From NCBI GenBank assembly GCA_946887025.1, contig CAMPJY010000139.1:1-6326 (forward strand): DNA of 6,326 nt. The letters run 5' to 3'. This document shows, one piece after another, positions 5,409 to 6,326 of this stretch. The notes under the pieces are model-generated. The model saw only the letters and a list, made by a program, of their open reading frames with translations. It did no database searches and was not told where the DNA came from. The stretch is from an uncultured Salinimicrobium sp. (GTDB taxonomy: Bacteria > Bacteroidota > Bacteroidia > Flavobacteriales > Flavobacteriaceae). The stretch's first letter is position 1. Each line of letters opens with the position of its first letter. The translations under genes were made by a program, and so were the position numbers.

Positions 5409-6326
5409 TTAAAACTTAATAGAAGGATTCTTCTCCTGAAGCCTGGCCATCTTAGCCTGCAGCTTCTCCAGGAAATCCTGATGGGCTTCTGAATTTACAT
5501 TGAAGGGCCGATGTGAAAGCCCCCGCCGGATCTGCCCCACCTCCTCGATGAGGGCGAGAGTTTCTGCAGACATATAGGTGTCCTGGAATCTTTTCCAGAT
5601 ATAATCAATAGCGACCTGATTGGGATGTATCATGTCTTCGGCGTAAAAACGATAATCCCGCAACTCATCCATCATCAGTTCATACGAAGGGAAATAATGC
5701 GTATTCTCCTTGTGGGAAATGGCACGATGCACCGCTGAAATAAGTCGGGCTTTGCTCTGCTGGTTTTCCACAAACCCGTCTTTAAGATGGCGCACAGGGG
5801 AAACTGTGAAAATAACAGAAGCCTCAGGGTTGATATTTCTGATGATATCCACACAAACCGCCACCTGTGCATCCACCTCCAACAGCTCTTTCTCGAACTC
5901 GCGCTGGGAAACCTTATGGCAGTTGGCCACCGTTTTGCCGGTTGCCTTTAATTTATAGCCCCAGGCGGTGCCTAAGGTGATGATCACATGCGTAGCTTCT
6001 TTAAGAAAAACATGAGTCTTCTTTACCGCAGCATTTAATCGCTGAAGGAGTTCCTCCTTATCAGGACTGCTCAACGCAGAATGGGCGTCGAAAGAATGCC
6101 AGCGCTCGTTGTGGAAGAAAACATCCTCTTCGGAAAAACTTTTCTGTACGCTCACATGGTTTAAGAAAGCTGCGATGGCCGAAGGATGGAAAAGGATTCC
6201 GAAAGGATTTTGCAGGCTGCGGAATTTATAGTATTCCAGCTTCTTCCCCATGTTCTCCACAAAGCAGGAGCCCAGCAGGAGAATCCGGGAATCGTGAGAT
6301 ATTCGGGGTTCCTGAGGAGGGATTTT
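5409..6326 (-). CDS. GSCFA-domain protein, SGNH-hydrolase-like (305 aa visible, N-terminus cut by window edge)
   Basis: The reading frame is open to the right edge; the first visible residues are KIPPQEPRISHDSRILLLGSCFVENMGKKL. Hence the GTG at 6258-6260 is an internal Val codon, not the start, and only a few N-terminal residues are probably missing. The GSCF motif (visible residues 19-22) names the family and corresponds to block I of SGNH/GDSL hydrolases, with Ser20 as the possible nucleophile. THVIITLGTAWGY resembles a later conserved block. EDMIHPNQVAIDYIW supplies a D-x-x-H pair (Asp231, His234), the usual partners of the catalytic Ser. No signal peptide is visible, but the extreme N-terminus is absent. 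The substrate is unknown; an esterase or acyl-transfer role is inferred only from the fold. The last 70 residues are helical and charged. It is the upstream member of a minus-strand pair with the DUF4230 gene. Confidence 0.92.
   Translation of the reverse strand, partial: KIPPQEPRISHDSRILLLGSCFVENMGKKLEYYKFRSLQNPFGILFHPSAIAAFLNHVSVQKSFSEEDVFFHNERWHSFDAHSALSSPDKEELLQRLNAAVKKTHVFLKEATHVIITLGTAWGYKLKATGKTVANCHKVSQREFEKELLEVDAQVAVCVDIIRNINPEASVIFTVSPVRHLKDGFVENQQSKARLISAVHRAISHKENTHYFPSYELMMDELRDYRFYAEDMIHPNQVAIDYIWKRFQDTYMSAETLALIEEVGQIRRGLSHRPFNVNSEAHQDFLEKLQAKMARLQEKNPSIKF

Overview
The window looks like an ordinary chromosomal stretch from a Bacteroidota bacterium, most likely a flavobacterium. 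The evidence is the set of families present: a long-form urocanate hydratase, a DUF5522 cysteine-rich mini-protein, a DUF4136 lipoprotein, a DUF4230 membrane protein, a GSCFA-domain protein and a long (about 590 aa) aromatic amino acid hydroxylase. Base composition is mid-range (about half G+C by eye) and even across the genes. Shine-Dalgarno sequences are weak or absent, as is usual in this phylum. I see no rRNA, tRNA, CRISPR array, insertion sequence, integrase or phage gene, and no gene-free stretch longer than about 100 bases.

Left part (1-2858), plus strand. This is a compact operon that enters from the left edge. The tail of an unidentified gene overlaps the start of a 58-aa DUF5522 protein by ATGA. 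One base later comes hutU (urocanate hydratase, the second step of histidine degradation). Twenty bases after hutU comes a DUF4136 lipoprotein. A clear intrinsic terminator at 2835-2858 closes the unit. The true hutU start is 223, not the upstream in-frame ATG at 181, which lies inside the DUF5522 gene.

Middle (2859-4682), plus strand. A single gene encodes a pterin-dependent aromatic amino acid hydroxylase (phenylalanine hydroxylase type). All three iron ligands are present. It also carries a helical insertion of roughly 45 residues between the second His and the Glu ligand, and an extra C-terminal region of nearly 290 residues of unknown function. It has its own short upstream region after the terminator.

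Right part (4717-6326), minus strand. Two genes converge on the hydroxylase: a GSCFA (SGNH-hydrolase-like) protein whose first few residues lie beyond the right edge, followed 77 bases later by a DUF4230 single-pass membrane protein.

Functionally, hutU and the hydroxylase both belong to amino acid catabolism (histidine, and phenylalanine/tyrosine), but they lie in separate transcription units. I did not find a wholly new system. The points most worth a second look are the domain architecture and active-site changes of the hydroxylase, and the tight coupling of the DUF5522 protein to hutU.
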